This document shows positions 1 through 8,745 of a DNA stretch of 11,844 nt, one piece after another (position 1 is the first letter of the stretch; every line of letters starts with the position of its first letter). Under the pieces are notes generated by a model, which was not told the DNA's origin, did not search any database, and was given only the letters and a program-made list of their open reading frames with translations. The translations under genes and the position numbers were made by a program. Origin of the DNA: Euperipatoides rowelli (lineage: Eukaryota > Onychophora > Udeonychophora > Euonychophora > Peripatopsidae); NCBI GenBank assembly GCA_003024985.2, contig PXIH01S0003503.1; one strand, 5' to 3'.

Positions 1-134
1 TTTATTCAAAACATTTTTAAACAGTTGGCATAGTGCATCTTTCCATTTCACTGCCTCCATTCTGTCCACTATTATTCCTCTCCTTATCTTACCATAAATT
101 ATTAATAAAACATAGCAGTGAACTGCATCAACTA
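1..134 (-). terminator. LINE 3' UTR with AATAAA polyadenylation signal
   Basis: About 134 bases follow the ORF2 stop codon on the minus strand. The last six (positions 6 to 1) read AATAAA, the canonical poly(A) signal. No poly(A) tract or simple repeat tail is visible because the window ends there. The signal is directly seen; that it is the element's own 3' end is inferred from its distance to the ORF2 stop. Confidence 0.6.
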
Positions 135-251
135 CTACTTTAAATACAGTTTGATTATATTTTTTATTTTTTGTTCATGTAAATGTTTCATTTCTTTCAT
201 GAATGTTTTATCAAACTTTTCTTTCATGTCATTGATTCTTCCAAAAAAGCT

Positions 252-305
252 ACAATGCTCAAAAATATGCATATCACTACGATCATCCTCCCCACACATA
301 ATACA
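252..305 (-). other. ORF2 C-terminal CCHC zinc knuckle
   Basis: In the original ORF2 frame the minus strand encodes C-x2-C-x8-H-x4-C (CIMC, then a His, then HC). It is followed by about 38 residues rich in Lys and His before the TAG at 135-137. A Cys-rich C-terminal motif of this kind is typical of L1/Tx1-type ORF2 and is thought to contact nucleic acid. It lies in the same frame as the endonuclease but is separated from it by a shifted segment. It supports placing the ORF2 end at 135 rather than at the earlier stop at 470. Confidence 0.75.
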
Positions 306-1289
306 TCTATAACTACATTAAAAACCAAAAATGTTTGCCCTACGAGGGGTCACAAACCATTTATTTTAACCCTCCATAGTGCATCTGCCCATATCCTGGA
401 AGTAGGAGTTCCATAAGGGTACAAAAGTCTATCTTCCAATGGCCCACCAGAGATCTTAGTAATAATAAATTATTTTAATAATCTTTTTTTATAAGGAAAT
501 AATAAGATCTCACTTTCACTCTGTGGGTCATATGCAAATAATCCTTTTGCTGAATTTAAAATTTTGTTTCTACGTGTAATATTTTTATAAACTATTCCCG
601 TATCCCAATTCTCTTTCAAAAAATTAATTAACTTTTTTTTATAGCAATATTGTTTCACTGATCTAGTCTCATATTTTAAATATTCTAAAATTGTTGGGTT
701 ATAATAAAAAATCTTGCTTGCATATGGCCTTATGTTGTTTAAAAACAAGACCCTATTATATTTAATTTTTTGTACTAATAAATCGTCAACACTTAACATT
801 TTTTTCTTTAATGTTTAAAAACTTAATTGTGTTGCCAATTTCTTTCCATGTTTTGGGCATATTTTTTTTATAAAATAATCTTTCATGAACCATCAGAACT
901 TCCTCATTAACTTCATAATTTATTAATTTTCTCCATAGCTTTTCATCATGTATTTTTAAGATGTTATTCTCATTATTTATAAAATTAAATAGCCTTTCAA
1001 TATTCAACATTATCTTGTTTACCCTTATATTTGGAAATCCCACTCCCCCTTCAGTTATTTTTTTAGTTAAAATTTCCCTTTTTATGTATCTAAATCTTTT
1101 ATTTAACCAAAAAAGATCGAACATCAACCTATTTATTTCTTTTATCTGTGGGCATTTAAGGGTATATACATTCAAAAAGAAAAGTATATGGGGAAGGATG
1201 AACGCATTTATAAGACATATTCTGTCTCTATATGATAGGTTTAACATTTTATAAACAAGATTTGCCTTTTCTTTTTTTATTTTATCAAT

Positions 1290-2267
1290 CAATAATTCAT
1301 ATGATTTAGCTCTCCCNTTCNTTCCNATTANTATNCCTAGNAGTCTTAAATTTTCAACCACTAATAAATCATATTGCAAATCCTCTTTTACTTTTTTCCC
1401 ATCATAAAATCTTTTAATTACTTTTGTTTTATTAACATTAATTTTTATTCCTGTAATTATCGCAGCCTGATTAAAAAAACCAATGACATCATTTAAATCT
1501 CTATTTTCATGTACCAGAGCGATCACGTCATCAGCAAAAGCAAAAACACAAGTGTTTTCACTTTTATTCCTTCTATTGCAATCTTCTATTATTATTTTTA
1601 AATTAATCAAATTGAATTCCATTGCCACAACAAACAAAATTGCTGACAACGGATCGCCCTGGTGGACACCTCTTTCAATATTTATATGTTTTGATAATTT
1701 ATTATCTATTTTTATTCTAGTAACAGAATTTAGGAGAGGATTTAAAATTATTTTAACAAAATTTTTGGATATTCCAAATTTCCTTAACATTATGTACAAA
1801 TGTTCATGTTTTATTGTGTCAAAAGCCTTTGACATATCAAGAGAGAGGATGCAGTACTGTTCTTTCTATTTGTTCATTTTTTCTATTTGATCTTTGACAA
1901 TTTGAATTATATGTGCCATTTTTCTTCCACTTATTGCGTATGACTGTTATAGGCCTATTTTATTCTCAACTGCCTTTGTTAATCTTTCAGCCATTATTCT
2001 TGCAAAAATTTTATACTCATTATTGAGTAGAGAAATTGGCCTAAAATCCCCAATTTCATTTTTTTCATCTTTCTTGGGTATTAGCACAGTTGTTGATACT
2101 GCAAAAGATGCCGGACATTCCTTTTTTTCCCAATATTAAATTATAAAGTTTCATTAGACTTTTTGCAATATCAACGATTTATCATATATGGCAAGAGGTA
2201 GTCCATCCGGCCCCGGAGATTTTCCTTTTTTCATTATTTTTATATTATTTTGGACTTCCTCAAGAGT
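1290..2267 (-). other. ORF2 reverse transcriptase domain, interrupted
   Basis: Non-LTR RT motifs run in order on the minus strand: KSPGPDGLP just before the break at 2156, LIPKKD and DFRPISLLN in the segment near 2100-2030, LDMSKAFD at about 1841-1818 (first catalytic Asp), GVHQGDPLSAILF near 1670-1630, and FADD at 1527-1538 (catalytic Asp pair). These are established LINE RT signatures. The domain is cut by a short frame excursion at about 2160-2120 and by stops at 1947-1949 and 1866-1868. The stretch after the catalytic core contains the N cluster at 1317-1341. Confidence 0.92.
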
Positions 2268-2840
2268 TATTTCCTTTTCAATGTCTCTTATTTCTCGATG
2301 TTCATCATACTTTATCTTTCCATATTTTCTCATATTTATCTTTCTTCCCAAATCATTTTTCTCATACAGTTTTTCAAAATGATCCACAGCAATTTTCATT
2401 TTATCCTCTGTAGACCTTACATATGTATTGTTCTTTTTATCAAAAATTTTTATGATTCTCTGGTTTGTTTGTTTTTTAAAACCATAGTTGAACCATTTTG
2501 TCTCATTGTCCTGTATGGCATATTTTGCTTTAAAGTCATATTCTATATATTCATTTTGAATATGTTCTTCAAAATTATGTCCGATATTTATTTCATCTAA
2601 TACATTCTTTTCAATATTTCTGAAATCATTTTTCTTTTTAACATTGATCCAATGTTTCTTATTTTTCATTATCCTTTTTGCCATATAATACCATCTTTCC
2701 TTTTCTTCATCCCATTTCTCTATAAGGTCCCTGCCCTCCCATATCTTCATAACACTATTTTCCATCGCTTCAACAAAAACCCCAGTATTCACAATCCACT
2801 CTGGAATTTTCTTTATTTCTCTGTCAAAATGTCCCACCCG

Positions 2841-3479
2841 ATCACACAATCTTAAAATTTTATGATCAGATATATTATTTTCAACAGTCATTATATCTAA
2901 TCCATATTTCACATAGTCCAAAGGTAAATAAATTCTATCCAATCTATTACCATTATTATGTGTTGGGCCCTTTTCTCCAATTCTGGTGGCCGGCCATACA
3001 TCATATATTCCGTATTTATTTTCCATATTCTCAATTTTCTTCTTGGAAGAGCCTTTTTGCTTATTAAAGTCTCCCAAGATTATTATTGGACATCCACTAT
3101 TATCCTTAAACACTTTATCAATTCTATCAAATATTATGTCTCTTCTATAATTTGGATATTTATCAGTATACAAATACACATTAAGCATCACAATAATATT
3201 TCCTCCAACATCCAATTTTAATAGTTGAAGGCAAACTGGTATCAATTCATCCACCTCTTTAATATAAGTATCTAGAGACTTTTTCCACATGAAGGCAACT
3301 CCAATTTTTTTCCCCAGTGCAACTGAGCAATTAACATTCCAGTTCTGTAATATCATCTTGAATCCATCATCCCTTGTCTCCTGTATTGCCATTATTTCCA
3401 ATCCATGTTCTTCAATCTTTTTGACCAGTTCAATTCTTTTATACTTTGAACCCATACCTCTTATATTGAATGTGGCCAA
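2841..3479 (-). other. ORF2 AP-type (EEP family) endonuclease domain
   Basis: The domain occupies residues 12-225 of ORF2. Visible catalytic motifs are Asn17 in FNIRG, Glu46 in IQET, the LNVY strand at 111-114, GDFN at 148-151, a Thr-His pair at 185-186, RLDRIYL at 191-197 and SDH at 216-218. All expected metal-binding and catalytic positions are present and the domain is read without interruption, so it is better preserved than the RT. In the family this domain makes the bottom-strand nick that primes reverse transcription. Confidence 0.93.
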
Positions 3480-3512
3480 TTTAGATATTATTTCAATTAA
3501 AACTTTTTCTTC

Positions 3513-3520
3513 CATTTTTA
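3513..3520 (-). promoter_or_regulatory. ORF1 stop / ORF2 start junction, TAAAAATG
   Basis: The ORF1 stop TAA (3520-3518) is followed by two A bases and then the ORF2 ATG (3515-3513). ORF2 is in a different frame from ORF1. A two-base gap fits translation of ORF2 by termination and reinitiation, as known for several two-ORF LINEs. The mechanism is an inference; the spacing is seen. Confidence 0.7.
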
Positions 3521-4346
3521 ATTATTTTTTGACGCACTAGCTATTTTCAAATGGAGATCCTCATCCTTACCATTTGACCCTTTTGATTTACTCAATTGCA
3601 TCCAGAAGTCGTATGTTTCATCTAACCGTCCATGTTTGTTCAAAAAATTCAACACATCATCATTTTCCAACATTTGTCTTACTTCATTTACATTTATGTA
3701 TTCGAAAAATTCTGCTGAATACCTTTTCCTATCTCTTTTCTCAAGAACAGCTTGATCAATTGTTTTAATCATTTGATATAACTGACTTGTAGAATCTGGA
3801 ATAATTCTTCTACCATCTCTTCCGGTTCTTATCCTTATATTATATTTCATAGATTCTTGACCCCTCGATAATTTTTCATATTGTGATTTCATCACTAGAA
3901 CCTTTTGGCCTGTACCTTTTTCATATTTCTTTAGCACTTCCATGAAGTTCTTTAATTCAGTTGTTAACTTTATATTATCAAAATACTTAATGTTCTTTTT
4001 CAAATATCCTTCATCGATTAAGTTATGAAATCTCTTCACAGAATCTTCCGGAAAAGCCTTTTGTTTTCTTTTCCTGTTATATTCTGCATTCTTTAAGAGA
4101 CCTACCAATTCTTCTCTATCTACCTCTTCATTTTCAAGTTCAATATCTTCAAGAGAAGTATTTAAATCTTTATTTGCCATGAATAATTCATTTTTTTCTT
4201 CTATTTCATTTAAGATTTCATTCACTTTTCCTTTTATATTAATTGGAATCTCATCACTTAGAGCATCACTGTCCTTTTGTTGACTCATGGCCTCATCACC
4301 AAGTCTTATTGAAGAATCTTCCTTTTTATGTATTTGTTGCGGAATG

Positions 4347-4354
4347 TTTTTTTT
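4347..4354 (-). other. A8 homopolymer at an ORF1 frame switch
   Basis: On the minus strand eight A bases follow GG. The acidic segment enters in one frame and ends 19 bases downstream at TAA 4326-4328. The C-terminal 285-codon frame is already open (from 4375) and lies +1 relative to it. Removing one A, or skipping one base, connects the two frames. It is probably slippage damage or a read error. Confidence 0.7.
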
Positions 4355-4610
4355 CCATTTCCTTAGCATTATCATATAAGCTTTCTGTCTCTTTTACTAA
4401 GTTCTGTGAACATTCTTCATTTTCTCCAACTATCTTAGGACCACTTGAACATATAGTAATTTCATCTGTCACTGTCGAACTTTCTTTTTCTAAAGTTACA
4501 AATGGGCTTGGATCTTCCCTTTCCACTTGATCTTCATTAATATTCTTTTTATCCAAATCCATCAAATCCTCAATGTTATTCAAGATCTCCAATTGATTTC
4601 CATCCAAAAA

Positions 4611-4982
4611 TATGTTGTTATCCCTTTCCAAGAGCATTTCTTCCTTCTCCTCTTCCATAAAACATCCACTCATTCCCTTTTGCTCATCCCCATTTTCACC
4701 TTTTGTAACTATTTGTTTTGAGTCATCTTTGTCAAAACTTCTTTCAACCTCACCAACATCATTTTCTATTATATTTTGATTATCTGACTCACTTCTTAAA
4801 TAATTATTCCTTTCCAAGAGTATTTCTTCATTATCTTCTTCCATAAAACAATTACTCATTCCTCCCTGCTCATCCCCATTTTCACCATTAGAATCTATTT
4901 GTTTTGGGTCATCTTTGTCAAAACTTCATTCAACCCCACTAACATCAATTTCTACTATGTTTTGATTATCTGACTCACTTCT
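4611..4982 (-). repeat. In-frame tandem duplication, 2 x 186 bp, in the acidic part of ORF1
   Basis: Two adjacent 186-bp units lie at 4797-4982 and 4611-4796. Shared landmarks exactly one period apart include the reverse complement of CTGACTCACTTCTT (4970 and 4784). The unit is 62 codons and encodes a Glu/Asp/Asn-rich peptide with FMEE and ILLER/MLLER-like elements. The first unit has TGA (4926-4928) where the second has AGA, a single-base nonsense change. The copies differ by scattered substitutions. Confidence 0.88.
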
Positions 4983-5227
4983 TCTCTGCAGAGACCTGAA
5001 TCTATTGAAGTCTTTGGAATAGTCATTTCAAAATTCTGTGTATTATTTGAAGGAATATTCATCCCTTCTTCATTATTTTTTAAATCAATTAAATTTTCCT
5101 CAATCATTTGATAAACTTTATTCATCTGATATTCTTCATTAGCATTCTTTTTCTCTCCATCTTTCATCCTTCCACCCTTTTCTTCTTCATATCTTCTATC
5201 TATGTCTTCCTTTATATAATCTTGTTC

Positions 5228-5269
5228 ACAAAATCTCATCCAGTGTCCTTTTTTTCTGCAATTAAAACA
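5228..5269 (-). other. ORF1 CCHC zinc knuckle
   Basis: The minus strand encodes C-x2-C-x4-H-x4-C, the retroviral/LINE Gag-type knuckle (CFNCRKKGHWMRFC). It is preceded by a stretch with the pattern of LINE ORF1 RRM-like domains. All four zinc ligands are intact. Only one knuckle is present, whereas many I- and jockey-type ORF1 proteins have two or three. Confidence 0.9.
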
Positions 5270-6106
5270 TATTGTGTCTGCAGGAGCAAAATACCATCTA
5301 TAATAGTCTTCTGCAATTTTTACAGCCACATATTGAGGAATAACTATATTAGGATACTTTTTTATTTCAATTGTAATAGTTCCTGATCTTATTCTATTTA
5401 CACCCACATTTATATATTCATATTGTATTGAGTTCTGATTAACTTGACCATATGACTGAAGGGCACTAATTATCTCCTCCGTTGTGAGCCATGGCATAAC
5501 ATTTTTTATCTTATAAGCCATAGGCCTTGGACACATAAGATTTATTCTTATTTTATTATTTTTTACCAATATCTCCTCTTCTGATATTTTTATTGCCATT
5601 TCTCTTGTTTTAGCATAGGCTTCAATTTTTCTATTTGATACTTGATATATCATTTTTATGCTGTCCTGTTCAAAAAGATTATTAATTTGTTCAATATAAT
5701 CCTCCAAGACCGTACCATTCTTCCGAATACAACACAAGCCTCTTCCAACATAATCGTCTGATCTTTTATTATTATACAGTCTTTCCGGATCTTTCCTCAC
5801 ATGCTTTATAATTTTTTGATTCTGCTGATCATTATTTTTGTTTACTTTCATTGCATATGTTTCCTTTGCCACATTTACATCTCCATCGTCCATTCTATTC
5901 CTCTTACTCTCCAATTCTTGTTTCTCTGTCTCTTGTAAATCATCACTTCCTCTTTTCTCTGGTTTCCTAAACGGGCTTTGTGACGGTCTTTCTCTAAGAA
6001 ATCCCTCCTTAGCCAACGTTTCATCATTGTTATTCTTTTTTCCTCCATCCTCTCTCTTGAAATACCTTCTATTATAAGGTAATCTTTTTTTGTTAAACAT
6101 GATCAA

Positions 6107-7541
6107 AAATAAATTTACAACAATAGTTAAAACTATGAAGATTATTAAAACTCATAAATTATCACAAATCAAAAAGTAAGATAATTAATAAAAATATTAT
6201 AATATAAATTTCCTTTAGATTTATTAAAATCTTTAGATTTAAAAAAGATTAATCCCAAATCTAACACAATTAAATGTTTTAATGATATTTACAATGTTTA
6301 ATGATTTTTAAATTAAAAATAAACTATCTAAGCAAGTCAAATTTAATCTCTTTTTAATCAGAATAATACTTCAACAAACAAATACAAAGAAAAAANTTTT
6401 TTTTATTATTGATTGAACCCAAAATCAACATCAAATTAAATATAATATTGTAATTTTCAATGTTATAATAATTTTCCAGCAAAAAGTATAAACACTATTC
6501 AAATAAAATTTAATTTTTTAAAAGCAAAATAATTTTTAGAATTTTTATGTAATTTTTTAACTTTTATGCAACATATATCAAAAGAGTTATAGGTCTCTAA
6601 AATTAAAAAAATAGGCTAATGCCTTCAATAAACCATAAAAAAAAAATATCAAAAATTAATAAAATTTATTTTTTCAACTGTAAATAAATTCTCAGTAATA
6701 TAATCTACTTTAGTTCCAAAAATTAGCTACAAAGATTAAAAATTGTTAAAACCATAAAGCTTTGTTTTATTTTTTTACTTTTTGCTATTTTGGGTTAGGG
6801 CAAAGAAATTATCACAAAACAGCACCAAGGATGATTATTTCACTTTAAATTTTATAACTATATTCCTGTATGTATGTATTAATAGTAAATTCAAACATAA
6901 AACAATAAAAAACAATTAAAGCAATAATTTTAAGGTCAAATTATCAATTTATTATTCCTAGACTATGCTAAGGATAACCCAATGTTAAAAGCCATTTAAC
7001 CTTGCAAGTACTTAAAATGGACAATGTAACAAAATAAAAATATAAAATTATAATAAATAATTCCCTTTTTATATAGGACAAACACAAAAAAAAAATTATA
7101 AAATTAACTCTTTATTGCTTTAAAACACTCACTTCCTGTTTACTGAATTTCAAAGATGGTGTCCAATTTTGGATCTAAAACATCTTATTTTAAAAAAACT
7201 GGACAACCTAGGAAGTTATTTTAGGTGTTAAATTAAAGGTTACTATATAAGGAATCTTTTAGAACAAAAGATTTTTTTTTAAATTATGTTTTTCTAACTT
7301 TTTTCACAACTTTAAAGTCAAAATGTACAATTTTAACAATATAAAATTCTAAGCTTAAGGTATAGGCAATTATTAAAATCTCTACAACTTAATCATTTTC
7401 CAACGGATTTTCGCCCAATATAGCTTATTTTAAAGCTTAAACTCTTAGATTCAAAACTATACCTCACTGAAAGCTCCATCTTCAAAGATTCCCAGTAAAA
7501 AAACCATAAGATCAGCTCATTTTACAACGTAGACCTTCCTT
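6107..7541. other. AT-rich stretch without recognisable gene
   Basis: About 1.4 kb is dominated by A and T homopolymer runs, with one N at 6396. I see no open frame of note, no RNA gene and no clear terminal repeats. Part of it may be the LINE 5' UTR, since a LINE of this type should carry untranslated sequence before ORF1, and part may be a remnant of rDNA spacer or plain host sequence. No sequence landmark lets me place either boundary. Confidence 0.6.
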
Positions 7542-8314
7542 GACACATCCAAGAAAGGCAGCAGGCACACAAATTACCCAATCTCCAAACAGGGAAGTAG
7601 TGATGAAAAATAACAATACAGGACTCATAATCGGAATGAGTCTGCTCTAAATCCTTATAATGAGGATCTATAGGAGGGCAAGTCTGGTCCCAGCAGGCTT
7701 GGTAATTTCAGCTCCGATAGCGTACATAAAAGTTGCTGTGGTTAAAAAGCTCATAGTTGGATTTGGGTTTTCAGGCCGGCAAGCCACCACCTTCGAGCAC
7801 CATGTCTCTTGGAACCGCATGGTCACAGAGGCCCCATGGTGTCTTCAGTGAGTGTCTTCCATTGTTTAAAAAAATGCCCGTGCCTGAATAGTCACGCATG
7901 AAATAATGAAAGAGGACCGGTGGTATTTTTTTTTGAGATTTTTCCACCGTCATGATTAAAAGGGATGGCCAGGGTCATTCGTACCAGGAGAGGTAAAAAA
8001 TTCTAGAACTGCCACAAGACAAACCAGTGTGAAAGAATTTCTAAAAATGTTTTTCTTATTCAAGAACGAAAGTCAGAGGATCGAAGGCAATCAGATATGC
8101 CCTAGTTCTGACCATAAAAGATGCCACCTGTCAATCCAACAGGTTTGTTACCATGACTAGGCAGGAAGCCCCCAGGAAACCCAAGCCTTTGAGTTCCAGG
8201 GGAAGTATGGTTGCAAAGCTGAAACTTAAATGAATTGATGGAAAGGCATCACCAGGAGTGGAGTCTGTGGGTTAATTTGACTCAACATGGGGAACCTTGC
8301 CTGACTCGAACACA
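7542..8314 (+). pseudogene. 18S rRNA central fragment, decayed
   Basis: Near-universal 18S landmarks run in the correct order: ACACATCCAAGAAAGGCAGC at 7542, AATAACAATACAGGACTC near 7610, the CCAGCAG...GGTAATTTCAGCTCC decoding-region segment near 7690-7715, GCATGAAATAATGAAAGAGG near 7895, AAGAACGAAAGTCAGAGG near 8063, GGTTGCAAAGCTGAAACTTA near 8210, and TTAATTTGACTCAACA near 8273. The 5' few hundred bases of 18S and its 3' third are absent. A further internal deletion sits near 7868-7885, where the A-rich segment after the V4 region jumps to GCCTGAATAG. Conserved positions are changed at many sites, often CG to TG or CA (for example GATGG for GACGG at 8237-8241). It would not fold into a working small-subunit RNA. 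It is a pseudogene fragment, not an active locus. Confidence 0.95.
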
Positions 8315-8315
8315 T

Positions 8316-8355
8316 CTGTGATGATTAATGTGAATTGCAGGACACCTCGATCATC
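8316..8355 (+). pseudogene. 5.8S rRNA internal fragment, about 40 bp
   Basis: The stretch containing AATGTGAATTGCAGGACAC followed by GATCATC matches the conserved middle of metazoan 5.8S rRNA. It is joined directly to the 18S fragment: the rest of 18S, all of ITS1 and the start of 5.8S are missing. The 3' part of 5.8S is missing too. The match is short but the motif is highly diagnostic. Confidence 0.85.
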
Positions 8356-8400
8356 ACCCGAAACCACTAAAATGAAAAAAAAACCCTTCCATATTTTTCC
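8356..8400 (+). pseudogene. ITS2 3' remnant (plus-strand copy)
   Basis: The A-rich run with AATGAAAAAAAA and CCATATTTTTCC lies just before the 28S start. Its near-twin, reverse-complemented, lies at about 10746-10800. Because both copies abut the 28S 5' end, they are most simply the 3' end of ITS2. ITS2 is not conserved between phyla, so identification rests on position and on the two copies agreeing. Confidence 0.7.
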
Positions 8401-8745
8401 GACCATGGATCGGATGAGATCACCTGCAGAATTTAACGGATCAGATATCACCTTCTGAATTTAAGCAAATCACTAAGCGGAGTAAAAGAAACTAGTGAGG
8501 ATTCCCCTGTTAGCGGTGAGAAAAAGGGTAAAAGCCCAATGCTGAATCCCACTGTCCATGCTACAGCTGCTGGGAACTGTGGCATAAGGGAGGGACACCT
8601 TCCGGTCTGCCTGCGGAGGCCCGACTCTCTGTGAATATAGCATGTACCCAGGGTGGGTATGAGGCCCCTAGTTCTAGAGTTGTGGTGGTTGGTCAGAACC
8701 TCCTGAGAGTACGGTTGCTATGCCACCACTGACGGGAAAGGAAAA
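8401..8745 (+). pseudogene. 28S rRNA 5' fragment (plus-strand copy)
   Basis: The 28S start region is recognisable from GAATTTAAGCAAATCACTAA at about 8457, then GCGGAGTAAAAGAAACTA, a GAGGATTCCC block, the AAGCCCAATGCTGAATCCC block, and a TGTGGCATAAGGGAGGG stretch near 8580-8597. The match continues to about the segment normally reading GTCGGGTTGCTTGGGAATGC, here decayed at 8715-8735, and is then lost. This is roughly the first 330-340 bases of 28S. It carries a 29-bp local duplication at its start and is strongly diverged from the second copy on the minus strand. Confidence 0.92.
8407..8463 (+). repeat. Local tandem duplication of the ITS2/28S boundary
   Basis: Two adjacent, diverged units of about 29 and 28 bases lie at 8407-8435 and 8436-8463. 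Each contains GGATC, then AGAT/AGATAT, then CACCT, and ends in GAATTTA. The minus-strand 28S copy has this sequence only once (near 10710-10745), so the duplication arose in this arm. Confidence 0.75.

Larger units (their letters stand above)
135..3515 (-). pseudogene. LINE ORF2: AP endonuclease / reverse transcriptase polyprotein, broken
   Basis: ORF2 would nick target DNA and reverse-transcribe the element RNA by target-primed reverse transcription. The start is ATG at 3515, two bases after the ORF1 stop. The stop TAG at 135-137 is in the same frame, giving 1126 codons, a normal length for L1/Tx1-type ORF2. Domains in order are an endonuclease at residues 12-225, a linker, an RT from about residue 417, a thumb/connector region rich in basic and hydrophobic residues, and a C-terminal CCHC. 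Damage: in-frame TAA at 1947-1949 and TAG at 1866-1868; a frame excursion between the A5 run (2160-2164) and the A7 run (2122-2128); a shift at the A7 run 799-805; stops at 470-472 and 350-352 in the shifted frame; and a return to the original frame before 305. Six N bases at 1317-1341 blur residues just after the RT core. No functional protein can be made from this copy. Confidence 0.92.
3518..6100 (-). pseudogene. LINE ORF1: RNA-binding protein with RRM-like region and zinc knuckle, broken
   Basis: ORF1 would coat the element RNA. I chose the ATG at 6100 because the two codons upstream have no ATG. Read to TAA at 3518-3520 it is about 860 codons, far longer than a mammalian L1 ORF1 (about 340). 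The N-terminal 100 residues are basic, polar and probably disordered. Residues of roughly 120-270 show an RRM-like alternation of strands and helices ending in a conserved run before the knuckle. The CCHC is at 5228-5269. A Glu/Asp-rich region with a duplicated 62-codon unit follows. The last 285 codons (4375-3518) are a Lys/Glu-rich domain I do not recognise. The first and last parts share one frame. The middle acidic part (about 4990-4326) is offset, with a TGA at 4926-4928 and a return shift at the A8 run 4347-4354. Alternatively the C-terminal part was a separate ORF, but it has no clear start signal of its own. Confidence 0.85.
1..6106 (-). mobile_element. Degenerate LINE (non-LTR) retrotransposon, L1/Tx1-like
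   Basis: A two-ORF LINE reads leftwards. ORF1 has a CCHC zinc knuckle, and ORF2 carries an AP-type endonuclease, a reverse transcriptase with a FADD active site, and a C-terminal zinc knuckle. This order is that of autonomous APE-type non-LTR elements. The single ORF1 knuckle behind an RRM-like region, the RLDRIYL and SDH endonuclease motifs, and the shape of the RT and C-terminal segments favour the L1/Tx1 group over R2, RTE or CR1; this clade call is made by eye. The right boundary is unknown: the 5' UTR may extend into the AT-rich stretch beyond 6106. The left end carries AATAAA at the window edge, so the poly(A) tail and any target-site duplication lie outside the window. Stops and frame changes in both ORFs make this copy non-autonomous. 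Seven N bases (1317, 1321, 1326, 1331, 1335, 1341 and 6396) fall in or beside it. Confidence 0.93.

Noticed and set aside
4326-4375. Programmed +1 ribosomal frameshift in ORF1 at the A8 run
   Set aside because: The copy also has a nonsense TGA and another frame change a few hundred bases upstream, and similar A-run shifts occur in ORF2. Random indels or read errors explain all of them more simply.
118-6077. Plus-strand open frames opposite the LINE ORFs (for example 1483-1890, 2250-2600, 5108-5386)
   Set aside because: They are antisense shadows of the LINE ORFs, rich in Phe, Ile, Ser and Leu because the coding strand is rich in A and G. No motif supports translation.
1-7541. A rDNA-specific LINE (R1, R2, R4, R7/R8 type) inserted in this rDNA fragment
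   Set aside because: The element ends do not sit at a recognisable 18S or 28S target site, 1.4 kb of unassigned sequence separates ORF1 from the 18S piece, and the ORF2 motifs look L1/Tx1-like. Proximity alone is not enough.
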